Shown: positions 32,301 through 42,129, numbered from the stretch's first letter. The stretch is 64,000 bases of DNA from Protula sp. h YS-2021 (GCA_949752745.1 OX457031.1:2271741-2335740), one strand, 5' to 3'. The notes: generated from the letters alone by a model not told the origin. Program-made: numbers and translations.

Positions 32301-33053
32301 ACTACTTGCTTCCAGAGGCACCAACGTAGCTGTATATACTTCAATGTACAGTATGTTATCCAATACCCAGCCAGAGCCTTGTCGCTCATGTTCGTCAAAG
32401 TTGGTAAATAATTCTTTATAGGCTTCTGGAAAGTCCTGCTCAATATCTGCTGGATTGTATGCTGTATATGTTGGACTACTGATGAAGGCATTATCAACTT
32501 GCTCTACCATAACACCTTCAGCATTTGCTGTCAGTTTCTTGAAACGTGCATGCACTTCAATGTACCATTTCATTCCATGGTTTAAGGTCTCCAACAAATG
32601 TGTCTTGATACGGTTCTCTTGCTGTCGCATTTCAAGCAGTAAATCCGATCCATCCTCAGACTCAAACTGTTTTTCCTGCGCGTTTTCACCAAGACTAACC
32701 CTTCTACCTCTCCCTACTGGTCCTGTCTTTTGTTTCTTTGAAACATGTTCTTCATGAGGTACATTTTCCATCTTAGCTGGTATGCATGCATGTGCCTCAT
32801 AAGTATCCATAGATGGAAATTCTACATTGCATTCCGTACACTGAACTGGGCCGTATGGCCAAATGTTATCTTCTTCCATCTTTTGTCGCTTTGCTCCTTT
32901 CATCTCAGCTTTACTACATGTATGTGCCTCATAAGTATTCATAGATGGAAATTCCACATTGCATTCCGTACACTGAACTGGGCCGTATGGCCAAATGTCA
33001 TCTTCTTCCATGTTTTGTCTCTTTGCTCCTTTCCCATGCTCTTCACGTTTCAT
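29338..33053 (-). pseudogene. Protein-primed family B DNA polymerase, broken
   Basis: Replicates the linear element. The likely start is the ATG at 33,053, 68 bp after a TATAAA. The N-terminus has two near-identical C2HC fingers (CTECNVEFPSMNTYEAHTC type). A central region (FIPLPKKVKKTEGVINIKND; RHYCLIKNFSRLMS) is typical of Polinton polymerases. An in-frame TAG at 31,905-31,907 interrupts it; the next piece has exonuclease motif I (VIYADFECF). A frameshift near 31,500 leads to a 571-codon piece with GYDSHLI, YLKSDVLLLADVF, polymerase motif A (YLDANNLYGW), motif B (KLMNNSVFGKTMEN) and motif C (FSDTDSLCY). A frameshift near 29,760-29,780 leads to the C-terminal piece (SDYPPNHFLHSNVNKKVLGK). 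All catalytic motifs survive. Confidence 0.93.
32755..33015 (-). repeat. Internal tandem duplication in the polymerase N-terminus
   Basis: Two ~120-140 bp copies with few differences, each encoding KGAKRQ-MEED-IWPYGPVQC and one C2HC finger. The near identity suggests a recent duplication. Confidence 0.8.
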
Positions 33054-33120
33054 CTTAGCTGGTTGTTGTTCCGTCAACTGCTGAAACTGAAATGCTGAAA
33101 TGTAATCTCAGACATCCCCC

Positions 33121-33126
33121 TTTATA
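33121..33126 (-). promoter_or_regulatory. TATA box TATAAA of the polymerase gene
   Basis: Lies ~68 bp upstream of the ATG at 33,053 and just beyond the stem-loop that ends the upstream Cys-rich gene. Confidence 0.55.
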
Positions 33127-33151
33127 CACACTCATACATAGACAGAATTTG

Positions 33152-33189
33152 CGTTCATTTCACAACAGAGGGTGGCCCTTAGAAGGGCC
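33152..33189 (-). terminator. Histone-type 3' stem-loop of the Cys-rich gene
   Basis: Minus strand reads GGCCCT-TCTA-AGGGCC (33,189-33,174), then ACCC, and 12 nt after the stem GAAATGAACG (33,161-33,152). It has exactly the 6-bp stem, 4-nt loop and ACCC tail of replication-dependent histone mRNA ends. It lies 25 nt after the stop at 33,214. Confidence 0.75.
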
Positions 33190-33213
33190 GAAAGATGTTA
33201 GTAAGTTGGCTCT

Positions 33214-33565
33214 TCACCAACAAGTCGGGTTTCCGCAGCTACACTGGTATCTGTAAAACTGCTCCATCGTGAAAGGTCTTTTTGAACACTTGAAAGGATG
33301 AAAATTGTAATATCCAAAGTTTTTCAGCGTCGCACCGCACCACCAGCAGTCTGTGCATGGCTCTGGTCCTGTAATCTTGCAGTAAACTTGTACCATAGCA
33401 AACCACCGCAGGTTTTGCAACAGTACCGACGTGGTGCATTGTGGTGTACCGGGCAGTTGTGTGGTTGTCCTGGATATTCTATCCACACCAACACTTGTAG
33501 CATTCTGTCGTTAGCGTCACTGCCTTGCCGTTTCGCATCACTGTGATTGTACGACTTGTAGACAT
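33214..33565 (-). pseudogene. Cys-rich zinc-binding-type protein, broken
   Basis: Cys clusters appear in three frames: ECYKCWCG from the ATG at 33,565, then CPVHHNAPRRYCCKTCGG, then CTDCWWCG, HPFKC and YQCSCGNPTCW ending at 33,214. Stops or frameshifts near 33,480 and 33,385 are inferred. The ATG at 33,605 overlaps the TATA box (TATATAA, 33,612-33,606), so 33,565 is the better start. At roughly 115 residues with about ten Cys it resembles a zinc-binding accessory protein. Function unknown; transcription ends in a histone-type stem-loop. Confidence 0.5.
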
Positions 33566-33603
33566 CTTGCTGCTTGTTTTGGGTAATGTGGCCTTTAACC
33601 CGC

Positions 33604-33781
33604 ATTTATATACTACTACATACTAGCGACCATCCTCGCATTATATGCTGGCCGGGGGGGGGGGGGTCCTCAGTGAGGACCCGGGAGGGGAGGTCCTCAC
33701 TCTATGAAGTCAGTCTGCTTCTGTCTCTAGGGGGGGTCCTCTGTGAGGACCCGGGGGGTCCTCACTTGAGGTGGTATATAA
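33604..33781. promoter_or_regulatory. Divergent promoter with GAGGACC repeats (right arm)
   Basis: GGTCCTCAGTGAGGACCCGG and related units lie between TATATAA on the minus strand (33,612-33,606) and TATATAA on the plus strand (33,775-33,781). Sequences such as AGTCTGCTTCTGTCTCTAG match the inverse of 13,230-13,260. The left arm uses the same module between its divergent genes. Confidence 0.65.
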
Positions 33782-33831
33782 CTGCTAGTCATTTCAGTTC
33801 AGGCTCACAACCGCTTTCAACTTTCACGACA

Positions 33832-34383
33832 ATGGAGCTGTTCTTTGCGTTAAACGATGTTCTCACGCTGAGGGAAGTCAGGGAGGTGCAAGTTCCGGTG
33901 GTGCCGCCAGTGAACCAGCCTGTTAGATATTTTTTCTACCAGATGCTGCCGGACCCTGCCAATTTCAAGGTTCTCTGGGTTCCGGTCTTTTTTAACCGGA
34001 GGGTGACGCTGGGAAAGCGGTTGCAGAATATCGAGGAGGGACACTATGTCAAGGCTTACTTCCGATGCACCATGCTGGGGGAATCGATACCATCAAGACT
34101 TGAGGAGGAAGAGTATCCAGCATGGGCAAGATTCTTCCTCCAGCAAGACCTCGACATATGTATCGCATGCGGCTGCATGCTCAGTCCTGATCGGGTTATT
34201 GCTGTGGATTGTGGCCATCAATCGTGTATTTACTGCGCGGTAGTTTGGACCCAGATGATGGCGCTTGCTGATCAATACACGACTCCATGCTTCACCTGTG
34301 GATTGAAAACGGATCATTTCGTTTTCAACAGCCAGCAACTCACACATTGCGCAAGGCCAGTTCAAGATGTTCTAGAGTTCTAG
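33832..34383 (+). CDS. RING-finger protein (probable E3 ubiquitin ligase)
   Basis: 183 codons, intact, from the ATG 51 bp after a TATA box. A complete C3HC4 RING is present: Cys110, Cys113, Cys127, His129, Cys132, Cys135, Cys153, Cys156. Residues 1-105 form a unique domain of unknown fold (FFALNDVLTLREVREVQVPV at the start). RING proteins normally recruit ubiquitin-conjugating enzymes; viral ones often target host defence factors, which is only inference here. Transcribed outward into the right TIR and followed 37 nt later by a histone-type stem-loop. Confidence 0.75.
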   Translation: MELFFALNDVLTLREVREVQVPVVPPVNQPVRYFFYQMLPDPANFKVLWVPVFFNRRVTLGKRLQNIEEGHYVKAYFRCTMLGESIPSRLEEEEYPAWARFFLQQDLDICIACGCMLSPDRVIAVDCGHQSCIYCAVVWTQMMALADQYTTPCFTCGLKTDHFVFNSQQLTHCARPVQDVLEF

Positions 34384-34420
34384 AGTCCGGCAGCAGCAGC
34401 AGCAGCAGCAAAAACCTCCC

Positions 34421-34458
34421 GGCCCTTCTAAGGGCTACCCACTAATACGAAATAAGCG
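34421..34458 (+). terminator. Histone-type 3' stem-loop of the RING gene
   Basis: GGCCCT-TCTA-AGGGCT (34,421-34,436), ACCCA, and 12 nt after the stem GAAATAAGCG (34,449-34,458). It matches histone mRNA 3' end architecture and lies at the inner edge of the right TIR. Confidence 0.75.
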
Positions 34459-35050
34459 CTAATCGTGTCATGGTGTTAGTATGTATGTGTATGCATTAGA
34501 GTGTGGGAAATGCTAAAAAAGGGGTTATTTTTATACCCCTTTTTATACCCCCTTTTGACTTTAAGGGGGCTTATATGTGAGCTCTAACCATGTAGCTATG
34601 AGTTCTCTATTTATAAAATGGAGAACCTGTACGTTTGGGGAGGTGTCTCATCTGTCCGTCTGCCGTTTGGATAGTCCTTTGAATGGCCGCCCGTTTGAAT
34701 GGCTGCCCACTATCCCTATTACGTGATTATAAGGTTCATATGACGTTCATATGACATTCATATGACCTCCATATGACCTCCATAACACGTCTACATCTCG
34801 TCTATATCTCGTCTATATCACGTCAATATGACGTCACTGTTTTCGAAACCCCATGGGGCTTCGAAAACACCTCCTGACGTCATTATGACGTTCATATGAC
34901 GTCCATATGACAACCATATGACGTCCATATGACGTACATATGACGTCAATATGACGTCACTGTTTTCGAAACCCCATGGGGCTCCGAAAACACCTTCTGA
35001 CGTCATTATGACGTCACTTCCTGTTTTCGGAGCCCCACTTTTATCCTACT
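34434..35050 (-). repeat. Right TIR
   Basis: Inverse of 17,938-18,065 (inner part) and of the first ~250 bp of the element (outer part). Carries CATATGACG-type units, TGACGTCA palindromes and two TTTTCGAAACCCCATGGGGC blocks. It ends CCCCACTTTTATCCTACT. At 617 bp it is far shorter than the left counterpart, which has expanded. Confidence 0.9.
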
Positions 35051-35056
35051 CCTACC
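35051..35056. repeat. Target-site duplication CCTACC (right)
   Basis: Identical to 12,597-12,602. Confidence 0.9.
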
Positions 35057-35304
35057 CGGCAGATTTAGATCAAGATGTCGCTTGATCAAATGTCGGTAGA
35101 CCAAATGTCGCTAGATGATATGTCGCTAGATCAAATGTCCTGGATTCAATATAACCCTTATCAGAGTGTACTGATTCGCTATAATCTTGTCGGTGTCAGC
35201 CAATCAAAACGCGGATTAAAGTAGGTCAGGTCAGGAATACCGCAAATAATCTATGCGAAGGTCAAATTTTGTTTACTTATGCAGAAAAAAAATTCTTACA
35301 GGCA

Positions 35305-35970
35305 ACCACTGAGATCCACAGGCAAGAGACAGGCAAATGACCACTGAGATCCATAGGCAAGAGACAGGCAAATGACCACTGAGATCCACAGGCAAGAGAC
35401 AGGCAAATGGCCACTGAGATCCACAGGCAAGAGACAGACAAATGACCACTGAGATCCACAGGCAAGAGACAGGCAAATGACCACTGAGATCCACAGGCAA
35501 GAGACAGGCAAATGACCACTGAGATCCACAGGCAAGAGACAGACAAATGACCACTGAGATCCACAGGCAAGAGACAGGCAAATGACCACTGAGATCCACA
35601 GGCAAGAGACAGGCAAATGGCCACTGAGATCCACAGGCAAGAGACAGACAAATGACCACTGAGATCCACAGGCAAGAGACAGGCAAATGACCACTGAGAT
35701 CCACAGGCAAGAGACAGACAAATGAACACTGAGATCCACAGGCAAGAGACAGGCAAATGACCACTGAGATCCACAGGCAAGAGACAGGCAAATGACCACT
35801 GAGATCCACAGGCAAGAGACAGGCAAATGACCACTGAGATCCACAGGCAAGAGACAGGCAAATGACCACTGAGACCCACAGGCAAGAGACAGGCAAATGA
35901 CCACTGAGATCCACAGGCAAGAAACAGGCAAATGACCACTGAGATCCACAGGCAAGAGACAGGCAAATGA
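35305..35970. repeat. 35-bp tandem array, about 19 units
   Basis: Unit CCACTGAGATCCACAGGCAA plus GAGACAGGCAAATGA, very uniform (a few single-base variants). All three minus frames stay open because the unit lacks stops; the ~260-codon frames are artefacts. Confidence 0.95.
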
Positions 35971-35974
35971 ATGC

Positions 35975-36865
35975 GATAAATAGAAAAAAAATAGATAATA
36001 AATGCTTTGGAACAGTGTTTTTTGCAACATGGTGGACAGATTGTCCCAAATGACGTCACCGGATGTTCCGAGTGTATTTTGGCTTATATCTCTGACATTT
36101 TTTAGAGGTATCAACCGAATTTCCGATGTTGTTTTATATAATTATCTTTCTTATGTGAATGGGCGTAGCGCTTAATACCGACTCATTAATACTAAAATAA
36201 TTTATTAATACTTCCTAGAACTAAAGTTAGTCGTGACAAAATAATGGTGTTCTTTGGCTAAAAGATAAATAATCTCAAATAATCATTCAAGAAGGATCAC
36301 ATTACCCCATACGTCATTGTGAAAATTTTGAATAGAACACATTGAATAAATATTGCAATAGCATTTAAAAAACTGTGGAAAATCGGCACTGTGCACTGCA
36401 TATCACTGAGTAAATGGAAAAGCGAATTGAAGTTTCGAATACAAGATACTGAGCTACGAAGAAAGAAAAAAAAACAACGTTATAAAATTTAAAACTCCAC
36501 CTTTTAGCAGGAATATATTTACAAATAAATTATAACGCATGCAAAAAAAAAAACATAAAATGAATTTTAAAAAGCTCAAGTAACGGTTTATTTTAATTTT
36601 TATTTACCATAAAATGACACATGAAAATCAAAAACTTATTTAACTTTGATGTCATCATACATTTGGTATACAGGGACATTTCTAACAGGCGGTCAAGTTG
36701 CTTAAACATTTTTTTTTTATTTTTAACAATTGTGCTTTTATTTTTTAGTTACGTAAAAGGTAGCTTTTGGTTTTCTATGACTCCACGGCAGAAAGCTTTT
36801 ATTTCTAAGTTATTGCGTGACATATTGGCATTTGTTGGTTGTTGGAGGCGTAGGAAGAAGAACAG
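35975..36865. other. Anonymous AT-rich stretch
   Basis: No gene, RNA or repeat family recognised. Confidence 0.4.
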
Positions 36866-36869
36866 GTCT

Positions 36870-37795
36870 GGTTGAGTACACACCTAACCACCGTAGAGGT
36901 TGGTTGTTGGGGTGGGGTTGGGGTTACAAAGGTCCGGCTGCGGAAACATCTTACCACCGTAGAGGTTGGTTGCTGGGGTGGGGTTGGGGGGACAAAGGTG
37001 CGGCTGGGGAAACATCTAACCACCGTAGAGGTTGGTTGTTGGGGTGTAGTTGGGGGGGGGGACAAATTTCCGGCTGCCAAAACATCTAACCACTGTAGAG
37101 ATTGGTTGTTGGAGTGAGTCTTGGGGAAAATAGATCCAGCTGCGGAAACACCTAACCACCGTAGAGGTTGGTTGTTGGGGTGGGGTTGCGGTTACAAAGG
37201 TCCGGCTGGGGAAACATCTAACCATAGCAGAGGTTGGTTGTTGGGGTGGAGTTGGGGGAGACAAGGGTTCGGCTACGGAAACATCTAACCACCGTAGAGG
37301 TTGGTTGTTGGGGTGGGGTTGGGGTTACAAAGGTCCGCCTGTCGAAACATCTAACCACCGTAGAGGTTGGTTGTTGGGGTGGGGTTGGGGTGACAAAGGT
37401 CCGGCTGGGGAAACATCTAACCATAGCAGAGGTTGGTTGTTGGGGTGGGGTTGGGGGGACAAATGTCCGGCTGCGGAAACACCTAACCACCGTAGAGGTT
37501 GGTTGTTGGGGTGGGGTTGGGGGGCAAATTTCCGGCTGCGGAAACATCTAACCACTGTAGAGGATGGTTGTTGGGGTGGGGTTGGGGGGGACAAAGGTCC
37601 GGCTGCGGAAACATCTAACCACCGTAGAGGTTGGTTGTTGGGGTGGGGGGACAAAGGTCCGGCTGTGGAAACATCTAACCATCGTAGAGGTTGGTTGTTG
37701 GGGTGGGGGGGACAAAGGTCCGGCTGCGGAAACATCTAACCACCGTAGAGGTTGGTTGTTGGAGTGGGTGGACGGAACAATTCGGGTTTAAAAGA
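36870..37795. repeat. 66-bp minisatellite, 14 units
   Basis: Units contain CACCGTAGAGGTTGGTTGTTG, a GGGGTGGGGTTGGGG stretch and CGGCTGCGGAAACATCTAAC with small length variants. The inverse, CAACCTCTACGGTGGT, is the signature of the GTTGTT-type MITE, so the array probably arose by amplifying a MITE end. Gly/Trp-rich frames are artefacts. Confidence 0.9.
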
Positions 37796-38108
37796 GGACA
37801 CAACCACTTTACAGGCTGGTTGTTGGACAGCGACAAAGCTTGCCGGTCACACTTCGAAAGGTTCACGTTGTCACTGTCACTATTCCCTCACCCCCCCCCC
37901 CCCCCACCCCCACCCCCTTCCCAATGCTTTTACCTTAAAAAAAGTGATTGTTTTGGAAATTCCACCGCGGCACATCGATGAAGCACGCCGGATGGATCAT
38001 AAAAATCATAAAAACTTTGTGTTTACACGATACAGCTTGCTGCCATGAGCAAGCCCATGCACCAAAAACGCAAGAATGGGAGAAAAAAAAAAAGAAGGAA
38101 GGAAGGAA

Positions 38109-38152
<44 letters not shown>

Positions 38153-38425
38153 GGCACGCCGACTTGCGCGCAAACATGAACATGCGTTTCGCAAACACAA
38201 AACCGGCAGTAATAAAGTAAGTTATCAAATCTACCACGATGCATCCAAACTAAAGGAGTCTCAAACCAAACTTATAATCAAAAACAAATATTCAAGTCCT
38301 GTAATACGATAATGTAATACGATAATGTAATACGATAATGTAATACGATTATGCATCGATAACGGCCGAAACCATTGCCATGCCACAATATAATTCACAA
38401 AAGCAGTCAGCAAATGAATTTCAAA
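37796..38425. other. Low complexity and anonymous DNA
   Basis: C run at 37,888-37,905, (GAAA)n at 38,100-38,155 and a short TAATACGATAATG repeat at 38,295-38,350. No gene recognised. Confidence 0.6.
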
Positions 38426-38429
38426 AGTT

Positions 38430-40255
38430 CTTTTAGTCCAACGAAGACAAAATTCGAAATAAGTTTTCAAATGAAATGGACCTAGCTTTGAATATGGAGA
38501 TAAACGTAATCCCGGTGACAGCTGGCTAACAAGAGTTGAAGAAATGTCAGAAGGAAAAATTCTACAAAAAAATTAAGAGTTCAAACACCACATCCTGTGA
38601 ACTAAGCCCATTCCCCAACCTTCCTACTGAAATATTCTGTACATGAGCTATTACCATTTATCACGCGAATTATCCACCTGTCAATTCAAAACGCGAAAGT
38701 GCCTTATGTTTACAAAAAGCCATTATTTTTCCACTTTTAAAAAAGTTAAATTTAAAGAACAATATTTTGTCAAATTATCGATCAGTTTCCAATTATTCAA
38801 TCGATATGTATCTAAACTTATTGAACACGCTATCAACATTCAAAGCACTCAGCATCTTCATACGCATGGTTTAGCAGAGGTACTGCTACCCACATATAAG
38901 GCATTCCATAGTACGGAGACTGCATTGGTCACAGTATTTGACGACATTCTTCAGACGCTTGATCGTGGAAACGCAGTCGTCATAGCAGTGCTCGAGTTGT
39001 CGGCCACATTCGATGCCGTGGACTGTGGTTTTCTTCTTAATCGTCTTCACAACTCAATGGTGATTTCTGGTGCTGCCTTTGAGTGGATTCAATCATACCT
39101 GACAGAACGCACTGTCTATGTATGTGTAAACGGTGAATATTCAGAGACGGCTAGTGTTGATTGCTCAGTGCCGCAGGACTCCATGCTTGGACCCGGTCGG
39201 TGCAGTATATACACCACCCCATTTGGAAAACTACTTCGGATACGGTTACTACTCTTACAGTTTTATGTAGACGAGTCCCAGTTATGGAAATTGGTCAGTC
39301 CTCGGTCTCCTAAAAATCAAATACCTATTGCAAGACGTATGAAACATGAAATAAGCTGAAAAGCTGAGTAGATGTGTAACAACAAACTCAAATTCAATCA
39401 AAACAAAACCGAATTCCTCGTAATAGTCAGTTCTTTTAGATTAAACCGCATCATTGTGGATACCTTAAGTGTGGATAATGAAAACGTTCCGCCTCAAGTG
39501 CCGTTAGAAATGGATAGGTGTCGTACCATGTTTGACCACATAAACAGTTGGCTTTTACCACCTAAACTGGACACGCAAGATTGTTTCACGTTTAAGTCTG
39601 CTAAATGTAAAGTTCATGCGCTAGTGATTAGCAAAACTGAGCACTGTAACAGTCTCTCTTAGCCAATTTGCCAGACTCTGCCATAAACTCCATGCAAAAT
39701 CTTATGAATGCCGCTACTGGAGTTATGAGCTTAACACCCCGTCGTGAGCATATTACTCCAGCACTTAAAGCTCTCTATTGGTTACCAGTGCGTCAACATA
39801 TTATTCCAGCGCTTAAAACTCTCTATTGGTTACCAGTGCGTCAACATATTCCTCCAGCGCTTAAAGCTCTCTATTGGTTACAAATGTGTCAACATATTAT
39901 TCCAGTGCTTAAAGCTCTCTCTTGGTTACCAGTGAGTCAGCGACTCCATTTCGAATTGTTAATCGTGACATACAAAGCTCGGCATGGAGGCACACCACTG
40001 TACATTTCAGACGTTATCCATGATTATAAGCCTGGGAGAAATCTTCGCACTGCCTCAAAGCCTCTATTAATTGTGCCAAAAGTTCGATTAAAATATGGAC
40101 CTCACTGCCCCCCTCCATATCTGGAAAGCCAATCCCCTGCCGATGAAAAGAAAAAATTAAAAACTTATCTATTTGATGTTGCATTTGATGAGACTTTTGT
40201 GTACTTGTGTGTCATTGGCCTAACTAAATGGGCGCAATATAAATACCTATGGTGA
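38430..40255 (+). pseudogene. LINE (Jockey/CR1-like) reverse transcriptase remnant
   Basis: Three frames carry LINE ORF2 remnants. The first (38,643-39,359) has FHSTETALVTVFDDILQTLD, AVLELSATFDAVDCGFLLNR, a decayed VPQDSMLGP and a mutated catalytic box FYVDES in place of F/YADD. The second (39,372-39,662) has LKFNQNKTEFLVI. The third (39,668-40,255) has the C-terminal LYWLPV and RLKYGP/KTYLFDVAF signatures. Stops, frameshifts and loss of the catalytic Asp show it is dead. Confidence 0.8.
39748..39940 (+). repeat. 48-bp tandem duplication inside the LINE
   Basis: Four in-frame copies of the codons for ITPALKALYWLPVRQH, a motif normally present once near the LINE C-terminus. The copies differ by a few substitutions, so the expansion is not very recent. 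Confidence 0.85.
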
Positions 40256-40282
40256 TAGTGAAAGTGAAGGTTTTGGTGACAG

Positions 40283-41557
40283 CCCTACAAATTCTTCGAC
40301 GTCGGAGATGCATATAAAATGCGTCGTCAATATCGGCAACATGCGTCGGATATACGCATATTTTTTCCGTTTTGCTCATCGTTTATTAGTCGTTTATGCG
40401 CATATTTTCCGACGAAGTTTTTTATGCATATATTCGACGCATATCCGGCGTATTACCAACCGTCGGCTATACGTCGGTTATACGTTTATATTCCGATGCA
40501 TTTCCGACGAACTTCCGATGATTTTTATACGTATAAAATGCATATTTCCGAGGTTTTCCAACGCATTTCTGACCAAGTGACAATCGGAAAATATGCGTTT
40601 TTTAGAAGTATAAAAAATGCGTGTGCGCATTTGAAAAAAAAGTTGTTTCTAACCTTAACTGACCCATTGAACCCTTACCAACCATTCATAATTCACATAT
40701 TCATACATACACCATAGCATATTAATATACAACATTGCATATTTATATATTGCAACTGAACACTAGTACTAACTCGGGTTTGCATCCTAGGCGCGGAACA
40801 TACCTCTACTCCACGGCGGCTCGGCAGTGTAATTAAGTGGTCTAACGTTTCTATTTCGTCCCAAAAAGTTTACTTCTTACATTTTCGTTTTTTTGTTACC
40901 GCTTGCGCTTTTAAATTTAGTTATATGTATTGTCTTTTCCTCCTTTATGTTTGCTGAGGGATAGTTTATTGAGGCAAATGATAATTTTCAAGTATATTCA
41001 TAATGCTCGACTATTGATTCTTCATAATGCCCCCTATAAAACGTCAATCGATAAATTTCCGACGTCGAATAAGCATCGGAAAATATGCGTTTTATAGACG
41101 TATAAAAAATCTATTTCCGACGTCGTTTATACATAGGAAAATATGCATTTTATAGACGTATAAAATAATACGTATAATGTACGATTGTAACATCGACATC
41201 TTTTTTCCGATGTATTTCCGACGTCGTTTATATATAGGGAAATATGCGTTTTATAGACGTATAAATTAATACGTATCATATACGATTGCAATCTCTTTTT
41301 TCCGATGTGTTTCCGACGTCGTTTATACATAGGAAAATATGCGTTTTATAGACGTTTAAAAAATACGTATAATACGCGTTGGCAATTTCGGCATCTTTTT
41401 TCCGACGCATTTTCGATGCATATACGATGTTTCTAAAAGTGCGTATATATTCCGCCGTATATCCGACGCATAAACGATGTTTCAAATCCGCTGCCAACGC
41501 TGCCGATGCAATTTAGAGATTAACGACGTCGTTTATGCGTTGGCAGTTTTGTAGGGA
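40283..41557. mobile_element. CGTCGG-rich non-autonomous fold-back element
   Basis: Ends are inverted: CCCTACAAATTCTTCGACGT at the left and GGCAGTTTTGTAGGG at the right. The arms are full of palindromic CGTCGGAAATA, ATACGTAT and TATAGACGTATAAA motifs. The core holds a minus-strand tRNA-like segment (40,770-40,835). The same family occupies 59,574-61,912. Confidence 0.65.
40770..40835 (-). repeat. tRNA-like SINE core in the fold-back element
   Basis: Minus strand reads GCCGTGGAGTAGAGGTATG, CGCGCCTAGGATGCAAACCC and is the inverse of the segment at 61,425-61,490. Part of the B box has been lost in this copy. Confidence 0.5.
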
Positions 41558-42125
41558 GGAGTATTATTTCAAATTTAGCATTCCGCGTTTAGGGGTGGTT
41601 TCGAAAAGTCATGGACACGCGTTGCAACCGGTTGCTTTATGAGTTCATCCCCAACTCAATCCACGGCCCCCTTCCTCCGGGAACTTAGCTTAATCGTACC
41701 GATGTTCGGTTTACTGAGGTTTTTCTGTATTTTACTGTTGGCCGTAATCCTCTGTTAAACCTATAAGGAACTAAACCGTTTGACCTATATTTTGAATCTG
41801 AGTACGAATAAACATTTCACTGATAAATGTGTAAACAGTTGACCTGCCTAATGGGATGTAAAAGGACTGATTTTTTGCTCACAGTAATACTGTGGTGGGG
41901 AGGGGGTAGGGAGGGGGGGGGGTGAGGGGGAGAAGGGAGGATGGGGTGATCCATAAAGTACCCATACAAAAAATTGCGACTTTTTGGCAACTGAATAAAA
42001 CTAGTTATTTTTAGCTCTTTGGCTTCTTTATTTTCAGTAACTTCAATAGTCAATAATTTTTTTCTATTTCAATAATTGTGAACGAATGCCTGGGCCACGA
42101 TAACACTATACAGGCAATATATATA
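41558..42125. other. Anonymous stretch
   Basis: Contains a G-rich patch at 41,895-41,945. No gene or RNA recognised. Confidence 0.4.
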
Positions 42126-42129
42126 TAGA

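Larger units (their letters stand above)
12603..35050 (+). mobile_element. Maverick/Polinton (adintovirus-like) element
   Basis: A 22,448-bp element begins AGTAGGATAAAAGTGGGG and ends with the inverted copy, flanked by CCTACC duplications. It encodes the Polinton gene set: retroviral-type integrase with chromodomain, FtsK/HerA-type packaging ATPase, adenain-like protease, penton-like and double-jelly-roll capsid proteins, and protein-primed family B DNA polymerase. Accessory genes (PC4-like, CARD-like, RING, Cys-rich) sit at both arms. Several core genes have single-base frameshifts or stops, so this copy is probably inactive unless some breaks are assembly errors. The capsid genes suggest it can be, or once was, a virus; the clean duplications indicate integrase-mediated entry. 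Confidence 0.95.

Noticed and set aside
35273..36114. 260-272 codon repeat proteins on the minus strand
   Set aside because: All three frames are open because the 35-bp unit lacks stops; no unique N- or C-terminal domain.
36805..37791. Trp/Gly-rich and Pro/Thr-rich repeat frames
   Set aside because: Translations of the 66-bp minisatellite in several frames.
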